The notes under the pieces are model-generated. The model saw nothing but the letters and a program-made list of their open reading frames with translations, was not told the origin of the DNA and did not search any database. Both the position numbers and the translations under genes were made by a program. 64,000 bases of DNA from Thermothelomyces thermophilus ATCC 42464 (lineage: Eukaryota > Ascomycota > Sordariomycetes > Sordariales > Chaetomiaceae). This document shows, piece after piece, positions 48,401 through 61,063 of the stretch (positions are counted from its first letter, which is position 1; every line of letters starts with the position of its first letter). Location of the stretch: assembly GCF_000226095.1 (NCBI RefSeq), contig NC_016472.1, positions 3,720,001 through 3,784,000 of the forward strand. Reading direction: 5' to 3'.

Positions 48401-50870
48401 CAGGGACAGGATTTTGGCAATAACAGTGGCATCCGTGGTGGCCATCGGCCCGTCTGGCCTGGGAATGGTGGCCCTTAGTCGATTGGCGAGCTGGGCCCGG
48501 AGATGTAGCACGCCATATTAAGGTCCCTGTATCGAAGGCAGGCAGGGACCTGCGCAGTGCTTTTCCGTCTAAGGTTGCCTAATGCCTAACTTAACTCGGC
48601 CCACGGGGAACGACCGTTGACTCAACTCTATACTTCTAAGTACCTAATATGGAGAGTTACCGGGGATGTTTCCAAGTTCCATTTGGTCGTTGGTCAAGTC
48701 TACTCAGCAATTCATCACCTCGAAAGCTCGGAAGCCAGTCGGGAAGCCAAGGCAAGAAGGACTGCCTGGGGAACTTCGAAGAGGATCAGTGTGAGAAGGA
48801 AGCGAGTCTTTGAACATGATCCAATAAATAGAGGAGGACACAGAAACGAAAGGATTAAGAACATGCCGGCTGAAATTCGCCAAACAGCCACCATCCTGAC
48901 TTCGGGTGTTCTGTAGGCGATTACGAGCTCCTGGGTAAGGAACGACTAGGTAGGTAGTTGTTGCCTCGCAGCCTATATTACCAAACTTTGCCAACAGGTC
49001 CGGGGATCTCGCCGAGCTTTCCTTCTCTGGCTGCCTGAAAGCACCTCCAGTAAGCACCAGCTGCGCTTCCTACTCCGTGCCTGCTTTGTCCGCAGATACT
49101 TTGCAATGCGAGGGTTCGAATGCCGTTATGCTAGGAACAACCTTACTCTCTACCTACCTTGATGATCCATGCCACATTACCAACTTCACCTCTCTACTTC
49201 TACCAGGGACTCATTATTCTCGGGCATGTCGGTGCTTCGTTCGTGTCGAGCCCTAAACAGGCGACACGCAAACAGGCGAAAGAGCCTCTTTTGACTTGAA
49301 TTCCCGCATTCACCGGTGAACGACCTCGGCTGTTACATCGCGTCTTGCCATCGCAGCTCTCGGGACTTTGGATGGGACGCTGCCTGCTTGCCCGCTTGCA
49401 GGGGAAGACGGTGGCCCGCGGCACGGAGGAGGGGTTGTCTCGCATGCACCACGAGCTCTGCTTCCCGGGTTCGGCTGTTGTCCGTTCGGCGACACTCGGG
49501 AACCACCCACACGCGCACACACAGACGCATGCAAACGCGCGAGCAGCAGGCTGATCCGGGCCGACGACGCTCCTCCGCAGAGCAGCAGAAAAAAAAAGGA
49601 CAACAACAACAACTTATCCTGCCTTTTTCGGGTAAGTCGTGACGAGAAACCCCCTAATCCCCACGCTTCTTTTTTTATATTCTCTCCCAACGAAATAAAT
49701 GATTCTCGTATGATTTCTGACCGGTAAACCACCCAACACTCGCCGGATGTATTGCAATTACTCCGTAGAAGCCCCAGGGGTCTGCAATGGGCAGCTACCT
49801 TAAACTACCTAGATACGAAGCAATAACTAGGGAGGTACTTGGTGCTCCCCACACGGCGGCAGCCCTACCCTAGGTACCTGCCCTCTGCGTAGGTGTTTTC
49901 ATACCGATATTAGGTACCGCATAAAGCAATAACTCCTCAGCCACTCAAACCTCAACTAAAGCCAACAGCATCAAGAAATGGGGACAGGACAACTTTGAGC
50001 TCGTTTGCCTCGAGTAGGTACGTAGGTAATCAACGTAACCTGGCATGTCGTTTGGCCGAAGTCAAAAGATAGGCTAAGGACGAAATAAATTGTGATATAT
50101 GAGAACTCGTTTACCTGCTGGCGGTCTCTCCACGTTGGATCCGCACAGTACGCCCGCCCGGCGCGGGGGGTGATGTTTATGTCACTCAAGAGTGCCGTCG
50201 GCAAGGAAGATTGGCGAATTCGCTATGCTTGCGACACTGGCACGCATTTATTTAACCCCCCCAAACGATTCAAACAAAGTCGAATGCATCCACCGGTTGC
50301 TAACAGAGTTCGGGAGAACCCGCGCAGAAACGGGACGGGTAATGGGCGGCGTTTTCTGCCGGTGGAATATTCAATGTTTTTTGCCCGACAGACCAAACCT
50401 TTGTTCTCCATCACGACCCTCGACGACATCACAACCGGCGTTAAATAATAATCCAATAGCAGTTTGATAATAGCTGGAGGAATGTGGACCAGGGTGATGA
50501 TGAAAGGGTTGTTATTGATTACAGCCAAAGCGTTTGGGGATATTATCTGCTTATTAGCCTAGAGGTAGGCGGTGGAAGTCTGAACGATGATTGCTCTTTG
50601 AATCTTGGAGGAACTTTTCGGCGGCCCCCGATGACTAAGGCACTCGGAGGCCAGACTTGGCCGACCCACCACCAGGGATGACGGACCAGGGTTCAACATG
50701 TATGTATTTAGAGAGCTGAGAGTTCCAGCAGTGCCTGCCACAGCGCTCACGCCGCTGTGGTTATCCCGATTGCAGCACACCCTGCCGTGCTGTAGCAGAT
50801 ACAGAGAGAGCAGAGGGAGCAAGGGGGTAATTAATGCCGGCTGCCACACTCGCTACAGACCTGGAACAAG
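42463..50870. other. 8.4 kb gene-poor region upstream of the zinc-cluster gene
   Basis: No protein gene or known RNA that I can support. Frames are short, mostly start at non-ATG codons and carry no recognisable domain. Contents include a G13 run at 45051-45066 (one C-free tract), four TACGGA(G/T)TA words (45586, 46883, 47623, 49759), the 13-mer GTACAGTACATAC inside a GTACA array (45996-46008), and several CTAGGTA/TAGGTAGGTA words between 48205 and 50030. It may be an extended regulatory region, home to unspliced or low-level transcripts, or decayed sequence. Confidence 0.5.
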
Positions 50871-53800
50871 TCATCCCTCTTGCTCGTCATCGGCAGTCTT
50901 GTCGCATGCGCTGCTGTCGCTCTCCCTGCCGTCATCGTTCCCCTTCTCCTTCTCCTCCTTCTCTCCCTCGGGGCGCAACCAGGCGTGATGCCTGCTGTCG
51001 TACCTCTGGGTTATCTCGTCCGTCCGCCGGCGGCGGCGGCGCCCGGTCTTCTCCTCCGTGGCGAGTCCGGCGGGCCTGGTGGCCTCCTCTGTGCTTGGCG
51101 CCGCACCGCGGTCGCTGCCATCGCTAGCATCATCCTTGGACTCGGCCGGCTCCGAGGCGACCGCCTCATCCTGCTCCTTCTCCACGAACCGGAAGTTGTA
51201 ACGGTCATGGACGTGTCTCCGGCCGAGCCGCTTGGCGACCAGGTTGGCCGAGCCGAGGCCGACCAGCGTGCGCCTGGGCTGGCCGTTGCGCGCCAGGACC
51301 TCGGCGCAGAAGCGCCAGTTCTTGGCGACGTTCGTTGCCGTCTCGTGTTCCCTGGGCTCGTCGCAGACCTTCGGTTTGATGAGTTCGAAGGGCGACGCCG
51401 TCGCCAGCCACGTCACCGGCTTGCCGGGTCCTTCGCATGTCCAATTTTTGGACTTCTTCACGAAATCGGCAAGGTAGCAATCGTGGGCGACTTCGGCGGG
51501 TGTGCGGCCGACCGCGTGTTCGATCCACAGCAAGCTGGGGTCGAAGTCGACGACGGCACGGATGATGGCAGGGTCCGCCCCCTTCAACAACAATATGTGC
51601 AGAGGTGTGTCTCCAGTAAGTACCGCTCAGCATTCTGAAGGCCTGTCTGGCATCCCGGGGCGATATGTCGATAATAGTCTTGATAATACGAATCACGTCC
51701 TTCACAGCGTCGCCGGACGAGGAAACGACGCTACAGATGTATTGGTGGAGAGGTGTCTGACCGCCCTCTTCCAGCCTGTTGCGCTCCTTGAGCATCGGAA
51801 CGAGTGCGTCGCGGTCGAACAGGTCAAGCATTTTGTCTCAGTTGCTTTTCTTTCGGCGTAAACGAGAGAGCCACGTGAAGCAGATTGTTTCGCCCATGAT
51901 CCTTGGTCCGCTGATCTGCTCCAGCTTCGATGAGGATTCTCGCGGCATCCAACCAGCCCAGGCGGGAGGCAAGCAGAAGAGGTGCGACGCCATTTGCTGC
52001 CCTGACATGGAGAAGGGCCGGCTGGTATCTCACCAGGTAAGCAACCAACTGGCCCGTTTGCTCGGCAGGGCGTAGATGGCGGCATGGAGGACTAGTTCGC
52101 TGTTTTGTGTAGTCTCATTAGCAGCTGTGAGTCCGGGTGTCGCCTGAATTCCGAATTGCTCTTACTTTGGTCGCTAAGCCACCTAGAAATCGCACCCTCG
52201 AATCCCCCCGGAGCCTGAGCAAGATGCTTCAGCCTTGCGTCATCCCGGGCTCCTTTGGAGTTGGCAAAGGCAAGATAGTGCCTTTGGGGGGTGTCGCTGA
52301 GGAACCACTCAACCGTCTCAATCTGGCCAGCAAACACGGCGATGAGAAGGGGCGAAGTCTGCGTGCCGGCCGAACTGCTGATGCCCCCCCGGCCAGCTTC
52401 AGCCCAATCTTTTCTGCATGTCGGATTGGTGGGTTAGTTCGTGCAATAAGGACATGCACATGCCCGTGGCGTGACCAGAGACGCACCTCTTCTTTCCGTA
52501 AACTGTCGATCCCTGATATCACCGAGGTTTGACCTGTAGCTCCACGCCTGTATTTTTTCACCATGCTCTCCAGGGGTAATCCGGCCCCTGTGCGGCGGAT
52601 GATTTCGCCGAACAGCTTTACGTAGCCTCCCTCAATGGCGACCTTGAAATCATCAATGGGAAACGAGTAGAAGCCGGAAACTTCATCTTCAGCATCGAGC
52701 GCTTGCGCGACGGAGCTTCGTCTTTACCGTCGTCGCTAGTCCAAGAAGCCAGTGTCAGGGCCTTGATGGTTTCAAGATCGCCATTCATAGCAGCGGTGAA
52801 CCTTTGCCTTGTTAGCAGCAATACGTTGACTTTTCTTTCCGGGGGGAGAAAAGGAGGGAAGGGGATGAGGTTGGGACGATGAGGGAAACTTGCAATTTGA
52901 AATAGGCACGCTGCCTTGCTTCCGTCATGTCGCGGACATTGTGAAAAAGAAAGGTGAAGTTGTAGCTCAGCGGCTTATCCTCAACAGTGGCAGAGGATCG
53001 CTGGTTGCTCGGAGTGACTGTGGAAGGTGTGAAATTCGGGCAAATTTCCGAGAACGTCTTGGCTCCTCTGGCAAGCAGCACTTCCTTGATCTTTTCCAGC
53101 TTCGCGATCGCTTCCGCAACGGCAGCCTCTTTTCTCTCAATTCCGAGGGCACATCGGGTAGGCTTTGCTCCTTCTCGTACTCCTTGAGGTTTTGCTCGTG
53201 GAACTTGCGGCGCCGCTCGATATCCCCCGACACAACCCAGTGCTGGTAGGTTCCCTCTTCAAACTGGTTGAGGTAGGCGTCTATTCCTTCAGGCAGGGTC
53301 GGGCGAGTTGATACTCGGGCAGATTCTTTCTGGTATTTGCGGAGAGTCTGGAGGCAGTGATCGACGAGATCCAAGGGGCACCGGCCGTCGACCCCTGGGC
53401 CTCCGAAGCCCTTGCTCAAGTAATACTGCATATCCTTCAGGATCACGTTGGGGTCTGCTCCACGCTCCAAGAGTTCAATCGCCATGTCAGGCCTAGAGCT
53501 CTTCAGTGCGAGCATCAGAGGCTGTTCTACCATCCTCTTGAACGTCATTTCCTTGTCCGGCAAAGTGCGCAACTGGTTTGTCATGGTGCTTGACTGCTTC
53601 GCCGACTTCAGCCTGGACAATGGTATGAGGTTAGATGACTGCATGCTTGGATAGAGAGAGAAGAGGAGGGGCCACCTCTGTGATCTCTGTCACTGGCAAG
53701 CTTTGCGCAACTTTTGAAACCGCAAGCCGCGGCGAAGTTTTTTTTTTGTTATGTTTTTGTTTTTTTTTTTTTTTTTTGGGGGGGGGGGTGTGAGGGGGAG

Positions 53801-56550
53801 ATGGACTCCGGGGGCCAAAACATATGATAACTGCGTACCATTTCTCGAAATCGATCTGAGGGGCAGCACCTTGATCAAGTAATTTGACGACCAGACCTAG
53901 GTTCCCGTTCCTGACAGCAGCCTGCAGCGGGCTATCGCAGGACCACCCGTTGGAAAAGCCGAGATGATTGATCGCCGTCCTCGTTCCGGTGGGGTCCGTT
54001 TCCCAGAGAGTGTCAAGGAGCGACTCCGCGTTTGCCTCTGCGTACCGGTGGAATGCGGTGATGCCAGTCACGGCCGCTTGAGCTGAAGGGGCCCCGAGGC
54101 TGACCAGAGTCTTGTCATCTCCTTCGCCTTTTCCACAGGCAGGGCCAGGGCGAGCACCAAGGTGAGAAGTGCGTCCTTCTCGTCAAATTTGACCGGCAAG
54201 AGAACGTCGGCGCCGTATTCCTTAATTGGCTCTCGTCAGTCCTGGCCACCGAAACAAGCGTCGGTTCTAGTCGGAAACCTACCTGGACCAGGGCTCGAAC
54301 CACGTGCATATGACCATTCACCACGGCGAGGTGAAGGGCCGAGCAGGGCGTGTCCCAGGCAGTGACATTGATGTCATAAAAGTCAGGCTCGTCTTTGTTA
54401 TCATCGCCCGCGGCGTCGTCAAGCGGAGCGGCTTCCTCCCTCTTGACCTTGACAAATGAACCGGTCGCCATGCTTTTGCCCCCCGCCTCGGAATCAGAGC
54501 CGTCTACGGGTTCGCCGTCGGATTCGTCGCCACCTTCGGTTACTTTGCCCTCGGTCTCGCCACGATCGGTATCCTTGGGATCTTCTTGCCTGCGTCGCTG
54601 GAGTTTCTTCTCTTCATACTCAGCCTCGTTGGCGGCACTCTTGTGCAGTAGGATCTTGACAATTTCCAGATCTCGTGGCCCGACGATTTGCTGTTCTCGA
54701 GGTAAGCGCTAAGAAAGGGAAGTGCAAAGCTTGAGTATGGAATGAGGAGCCTACGTCTCTTCCAGGGTCGTCCTTCATGAACGTGATTTTATCCGAGACG
54801 AACACTTTCTCATCCTGTTGCGCAACTTCCTTCTCCTCCGCCGTTTTGGGAACGGGGCAATGTCCACAACAGTCGTCAATCACGTCTTCAACACGAACGA
54901 ACTGGGAACGATCGGCACATAGCAAACCACGAGCAAGCGACTTTGGCTAATCGTACAAAAGCCGGGTGACGGTGGAGATACACCTCTCTCCCATTGTGCT
55001 GGTTCCACTCGGCATTGAGTACTACAAGACCTGGTCAGCTCACAGAAGACGTATGAAGCTGGAGAGAGGAAGAGAAGAAGCGAGTAAGCTCACAAAGGTC
55101 CCTGGTGTAACAGAGTGTCTCGATTCGTTTAGCATTGAATCGAGGGCCGTATGGCATAGTGAACGTGCGATAATCGGAGATGTCTTCTTCGGTGAACCAA
55201 TCTGCTACTTCGTCCTCGTGGCCCCGTTTGATATCGCCTCGGAGGGCCGGAATCTGGCGGCGGTGATGATTCAGGGGAGGTCGGTCTCTCTCCAGGCGGC
55301 GTCCGGACTGGTAGGCGTCTCTCACCTCCTGAGTAGGAAGCTGCTCGGGAACCAGGAGCCTAGCAAGCCCGACCGTTCCTCGAAAACTCCGCTCGAACAC
55401 CGTTGCATCGATCCTTGAGCGGTCAAGTTCCGGGAAGTACACCTCAAAGCCCCTGTGACTGTACTTGGAGAGGCGGTTCTCGTACGACGGAGAGCGGCGA
55501 GACAGATTGATATGGTCGATCTGGGTCATGTACGACTGCAGGGCGCGCGGAGTACAGTAGACCTGCTTGCCATCGTAAGCGGCCGCTGAGAAGTCGATGT
55601 CGACCCGGTCAGGATCTCTGAAATGGATTTGTAGAGCCGAAGAACGATCTAGAGTCGGTCAGCTACGGCCCCGGAAAACGGCCATAGCAAACAAAGCGAG
55701 GAGCAGTCACCTGGATGTGGCGAGTCGGATACTGGCTGCCTGGTTGAACATGTGACCCAATAAGGTCCTATATTTAGAGCTCTGATAAATAACCGCTTAC
55801 TGATGGTGATGGCCTGCTTGGTCCTCACGACGGTAATCTCGGTAAGGACAGCATCGGCGGACAGCTGCCTCGATGGCTTTGATCTTCTCGATAGCTTGCT
55901 CTTCGGTGAGTCCAAACAGGTCCACGTCGGAGGCGGGACAGAACTTCTCGTGGTCGAACTCGCGCAGGCCACGCTTGGTGCGGCTGTACTCCTCCGGAAT
56001 GGAAAGAGGAGTGTTCACTACCGACGATCCTGCTGCAACAACGTTGCTCCTGGAGGAGGTGTCAGCTGTCCTGTCGCTCCCGACAAGTTTTGGGAAGAGC
56101 ACAGGGAAATTACCAGTCCAGTTCGCTGAGCGGCGACTCGGAGAAGATGTTGGAGTTGCGCTGGAACTCTTCGGGCGCCGAATCGTAGGGGGAAGAGGCA
56201 TGATATACTTGGATCTTTCTTCCTTCGACTCCGCCTCAAGATTGCGGGCCCTGCCTGATCTTGATGCTGGGGGTGTCGTCGGTGAAGAGAGGTAGGATAT
56301 TGACATAGGGGTCCTTCACCAACTTGTTGTCGGGATCCTGGGCAAACAACTGCCGGAGATGCGCCTCAAACTTGCGATACGGCTCTAGGAGCTCCATCAT
56401 CGATGTGTCCGGGTGCTGGGCGATATGTTTGACGAGGCCCGCAATGGACACGGGCAGCGCGGGAGGGCTCTCGGAGATCATATTGACAGGCAAATCCCAA
56501 TTCCAGCAGCTTGAGTATCGTAAAAGCCTGGGATCATATCCATAGCCCAA
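50871..56550 (-). pseudogene. decayed ankyrin-repeat protein gene (large fungal family)
   Basis: Collinear blocks in different frames match a large ankyrin-repeat family I know from Sordariomycetes. The start is MGYGYDPRLLRYSSCWNWD (56550); then KAIEAAVR, YGDKQ-type and SPSYENRLSKYSHRGFEVYF blocks; a Cys-rich VIDDCCGHC; ankyrin units (SALHLAVVNGHMHVVRALVQ, PLQAAVRNGNLGLVVKLLDQ, LLLASRLGWLDAARILIEAG, TPLHQYI); and the end GRTPAEVAHD...(50873). Normal introns are present, for example 56113-56050. Besides them I count at least eight frame changes without a usable GT-AG pair: near 56240, 56200, 55878, 55612, 53145, 52700, 51836 and 51608. Part of the first ankyrin array is missing around 54700-54770. 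This is the host's own gene, and clustered assembly errors are the alternative to decay. Confidence 0.78.
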
Positions 56551-57612
56551 TGGGGTTTACAACGCGATCAAGCGTTGAGCCGTGGCTTCCTGGCGTTGAA
56601 TTAGCGCCCACGAGTTGGCTGTCTGCCTGGAACGACATGGCTGCCCTAGCAGGGAATGGAACGCGAAGTCCATAGTATTATTCCCTGGCTCGTGTGATGC
56701 CCCACACTGATGCCTAGGCTGCCTGACGAAAAGGACTCGCATGAGCTCTGAACAAAGGGAAGGTAAAGTAATTTGGAGCCATCGTGAAGCTGCAATCATT
56801 CCAGGAAGGAACTTGAATGAGGTTGACCTGCCCGCCAAGACCTTGCCTCAACAGTCGAACGACTCTTCGATATCGTGGTCCTAAATCACACTCTGTCCGG
56901 GAGAGAGGCAAAGAGAAACGCAAAGCGATATTAAAAGCAAGAAAAACAGCAGCTTAAACAATAGCACGACGACTCTTCAAAACAAAGGTCTGGCAGGGAT
57001 ACGCCTATCCAGCTGTTGTTGTTCTTCCTCATGCATTTGTGGTGCTGTGCTCCCTTCCTCTCTTCTCCTCAGGGCAGCCTCTCAAGAATCCAGAGTCGAG
57101 GCACCGCCCCATTTTGTCACCCTGTCCCAATCGAACATCCAATGCCGAAGTTGAGCAGAATACCGCAGATTCCCTCTTCCCTGCAGAGAACCACAACTGC
57201 AGCCCATGAAACAGTGGGTGGCCTGATCACACATTGTCTGCATATGCCAGGAACAAGTGTCGACAAGAGCGACGAGACCAGGCCACTGTGGCCCAAAAGC
57301 GCGGGGCTTGAGTGTGTGGATGACAGCTTGAGTGTGCGGATGACAGGACGCGCGCTCCTTCTCCCCGGCTTTGCACCGAATGGAGGTGCAAACAGTATCC
57401 GACCCGACCGGGCTCTCGGAAAGAGGTGAAGAGGAAGTAGTTGTCTTGCGTCGCTGAAATCACTAAGCACCCAGAAACGCCTAGTTTGGTGAGTACAGCC
57501 GATGTAATCTCGCCTCATTCGAGGAGTGCGTAGAGAAGTCAAGCCCTCATTCAAGCAGAAGCCCTTAACGCCGTGTCCAAATGATTGCAAAAAAAGTCGT
57601 AAGGTATTCCCA
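56551..57612. other. intergenic
   Basis: Upstream of the ankyrin pseudogene and 3' of the V-ATPase f gene. No supportable gene. A direct repeat TTGAGTGTG(T/C)GGATGACAG occurs twice at 57308-57345. Confidence 0.45.
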
Positions 57613-58034
57613 TTATAGTGCGATCGCACCCCTCCGGTTCTCGCGTAGGTGCAACAAGCCCTGGAAGCCGCAGAAGACGAGGAATCCCTAGATACAACAA
57701 CCGCGGTCAGCCACCGACTCAAACGTAGCCGAAATGCTCCATGAGATTGGTAGCGCAAAGCCCAAACGTCCGCAAACGTACAGCGTAGATAATGACGGCT
57801 GTGAAGATGGTCGCTGCAACCTCCGGGCCGTTTTCGGGATCCTCCTCGCCACCGACGAGTTCGGGATGGTTACCCCGGAAAAGGAGGCCAAGGACGGATA
57901 GAATAACGATCGCAAATATCGAGATAACAAAGCTGCCAAAGCATTAGCATAACCCGTTGTCCCAAAGGGATCTAGCTCGGCAGCAACGTCACCTACCAAG
58001 ACCATGCTTGCATCGCGCTCACGATGGGCTTCAT
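57613..58034 (-). CDS. V-ATPase Vo subunit f (RNASEK-like, yeast YPR170W-B type)
   Basis: Small two-span subunit of the membrane sector of the vacuolar proton pump. Exons of only 38, 151 and 75 nt (58034-57997, 57932-57782, 57687-57613) give 87 residues, so no single frame reveals it. The sequence starts MKPIVSAMQAWSC, then span 1 FVISIFAIVILSVLGLLF, the conserved loop NHPELVGGEEDPENGPEVAA, span 2 IFTAVIIYAGFLVFCGFQGL, and a basic tail. The yeast protein as I remember it has the same pattern (RPVVS..AW, NHESFVG, DPEDGPAVA, FVFCGFQ) and 85 residues. All three splice joins keep phase with good GT-AG ends. Confidence 0.9.
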
Positions 58035-61000
58035 CTTGGGCGGCGGCAGCAAGTGCGCTGCTCAGCGACACGGGCAGTATCGTTTCAGAAAGCGGTGCAA
58101 CAGATGCGGAAGGTTGGTAGTCGACAAGGTCGCGGGCATTCAGCAGTCACGGATGGGCCTATCGCACGCTCGGTAGATGATGGTTGGTGCTTGGGAGTCT
58201 CATGGCTGCGGCTTCCACCGACCAGGAACTACCGGCCAATGACCCACCCTTGGTGCCTCAATAACAAGGCAGCAACCGATGAAGGCAGTGGGTTGCCTCC
58301 AGTCCAGTACGGATTTGCTTTTGTCATTCCAACATCGAACTTCGCCGGCCAACCTGCCACAGACAGTTCGTTTCACGTTTTGCTTGTCGGCTTTTCAAAG
58401 TTGGAGCCAGCTCAGGTTTCTATTTGTGTCATCATCATCCAATCTGGCAGGGTCAGCCTCGAGCCGAGACAGAAGACCCCTAGGTAAAATGGTGTACAGC
58501 GCTGAATGTATGTACGTGCCGTAAGCCGCTGGGTTGGCCTTGGGCTCTGGGATGTCAAAACCGCCGTCCGGGTCAGGCTGCGAATACCGCATCCTGGTTT
58601 TCAACCACAACCTCTATTCTCTGGTTACACAGCCGGTGACGCGTCAAGTTAGCATGTATTTTTCAGCTCACAGTTGTGACGCTCATTTGTACACTCAGCT
58701 TGCCATGTTGTAAGTTCAGGTCAACCATTCAGTTGGGTCAATCTCGGCCGGAAACGAAACGCCAAGAGGACCTTGTGTGGGCTGCTGAAGTTCGACCTGA
58801 AACGGGCGAGCATCTGCAGAGGGGCGCTGGATGGCTTTCGCATTGGTACGGATTACACTCCACAACTCCGCATTCAGCCCTGCACCGCCTACCAGCATGG
58901 ATGGAATATATTGGAGCGGCAAAGATCTAGGGACAATATGCATTGCCGGGACCAGCCACGCTCACCTCTCCTGTGGGACGCGGGCATTTAGCATTCAGCA
59001 GTCTTACCAAAGCAACCATTTTTTTTTTGCTGCCCCGAGGCAAGAAGACGAGTCGAAGGATTTTGGAGAATGGCGGAGACCAACTTAGCCTCTGCAACGC
59101 AGGCAGATCCTGGGAACCTGACTTCACCGCCTGCCGCATCCGCTAACTGCTTCTGTTGTGATCGTTGGCTGTTGGTGGTTGGCATGATGTACAGTAACTG
59201 CCCTGCATGCTGTTGGTCCGCAGCCATCGCCTTCCCAGTGCTCGATCGCCAACCGTATCCCAGCGGGTCCTCAGGTTTGTTACGTGTTGAAGACCTGGAC
59301 CCCAATCTCTACGTTGGGAACAACGACTTCGTGAGAGGACGCCACCATTTCCGCTTCCCAAAAGGGAACGATTTTCACCAACAGCAACGTCAGCATACTG
59401 TGTCGCGGCTGCTCCAGCAACCGACATTTGCCTTCCGAGGGAAGGATTGGCACACGTCAGACCAAGTTTGGCGGCATGTCATAACCTACCATTTGACTCC
59501 CTTCAGCAAAGGTAGCAGGTAGCATCGGCAGTTGCATTTGAAATTGTATGCTCTAGGTGACGTATCAGTCGACCAAGCGCGAAAGGCGAAACCTGTTTAC
59601 GCCTACGGTTTGTCGATAGATACCTGGCGGGCACCCTGGTGAAATACCTCAGGTATGGAGTGTATGTACGGATTAGTTATAGCGATCCGTACTCCGCAGT
59701 CCTTGTACGGATCACATACGTGGGATCTCTCTTGCATTGTATTGTACCTGGAGGGTGTACGGATCCGTATGTACAGTACATACTGTACATACAAGGGTAC
59801 GAATTGCGGTGTTCAAAGAGCGTAGTGTAGCCGCCGTTGGCTGCTTGCTTGACCAGCTGGCCAACCAACCACGGCCGTTTCTAAAACAATGTCGGCTGTG
59901 CCTCCCAGGCCAACCTGACTCCGCCGATCCGAGATGGGATGGCCACCCATAGAGGGAAGTGTTCTGTACAGCCCCTCCGCGCTAGTTATCAGCAAGCGCT
60001 CCCGGGTTCGACAAAGCCGAGAAGGAACGTCTTGGGTTTTTTATTGTCCTTTTCTCGTCTTATTCTTGAGCCTCCAAGCCGGATCTGTGTGGAGCCTATT
60101 TTACTGGTAGTGCATAGTATGTACATACAAAAAAAAAATATGACGGCCAATTGTGGCAGCGTCGATGACCACCACACCGTTGTGGCGTGGAGCTGCAAAG
60201 TTGGCCGCCCAAGCGACCAATGGTTGGATGTGCTATTTGCAGGAAACTCTTGTGCACCCATGGTTGGTCGGCTCGTGGGCGAGGAAGCTCGGCAATTAAG
60301 GGTAATCTGGAACGAGTTTGGGGTATGGGCGGCAACTACCCTGCAGGCACGGAAGCGGGTCACGCAGGGACGGCCTGCATTCAGGTTGGGGCGCGCTTCC
60401 CTGCATCCCCGTCATCAATCGGGCTTTGTTGATACCACCAGCCTGCTGGCAGATCACGTAGGTACCGTGACTAGTACGATACCTGTGAGGCCGGCACCGA
60501 GTGTTGCGTGAGCAGTGTCGCTATAGGCACGGCACTTTCTGAACAAATCGTGTCCTTGATCAACTACGGATTAAATGGGGATTAATCCGTACTTGCCCGC
60601 AACTTCAAAGCGAACTGCGGCCCCCAAAATCCCATCATGGCCGGCTCAAATCCTGCGACCTTTGACTCAGTGCTCCTGCCACAACCAACGAGTTAGCGAA
60701 AAGCTTGGCTCTGCAGGCCGGGCGTCACACGCCTCTCGGCATGATGTATGTATGTACCTCTAGCTTCCTACTGCCCTTTGTGCCCTTTGTGTTCTTGTAC
60801 GGACGTATGTACATTCAGGTGTATGTACTGTACATGTGCGCTACAGACACCTGCATCCTCGACCGAACCTTATTTTTGGCGCCATTGAGTCCACACAGGA
60901 CCAGGCTATAAAGAGGACGCCCTCACCCAGCTCCGGCCAGCCGCCACCTCTCCTCCACCCTCTGTCGCCAACTAATCGAAAATTGGTTCCGGAGCATTGT

Positions 61001-61063
61001 GCCTCCTCCTAGTATCTCCAGCTGGTTCTTTATTAATTTACAAACACTCCATATTACAGCACA
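58035..61063. other. gene-poor region
   Basis: 3 kb with no secure gene. Two ATG-started frames on the plus strand (59070-59522, 150 codons; 59939-60511, 190 codons) show no domain and are treated as chance. It is dense in recurrent words: TACGGATTA-type at 58847, 59667, 60565 and 60583, and the 13-mer at 59771 and 60821. A 26-bp near-palindrome, GTATGTACAGTACATACTGT and onward, lies at 59767-59792. Confidence 0.45.
60908..60913 (+). promoter_or_regulatory. TATA box of the superoxide dismutase gene
   Basis: TATAAA in the context GGCTATAAAGAGG, about 155 bp before the ATG at 61064, followed by CT-rich leader DNA. Confidence 0.5.

Noticed and set aside
49100-49125. GGTTCGAATGCC, possible tRNA T-loop
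   Set aside because: No matching stem and no A-box at the right distance.
54285-54310. GGTTCGAGCCC on the minus strand
   Set aside because: Falls in the ankyrin coding block (VVRALVQ) and has no tRNA fold.
59070-60511. Two ATG-started frames of 150 and 190 codons
   Set aside because: No domain, signal peptide or codon pattern like the neighbours, and no splice context. Likely chance.
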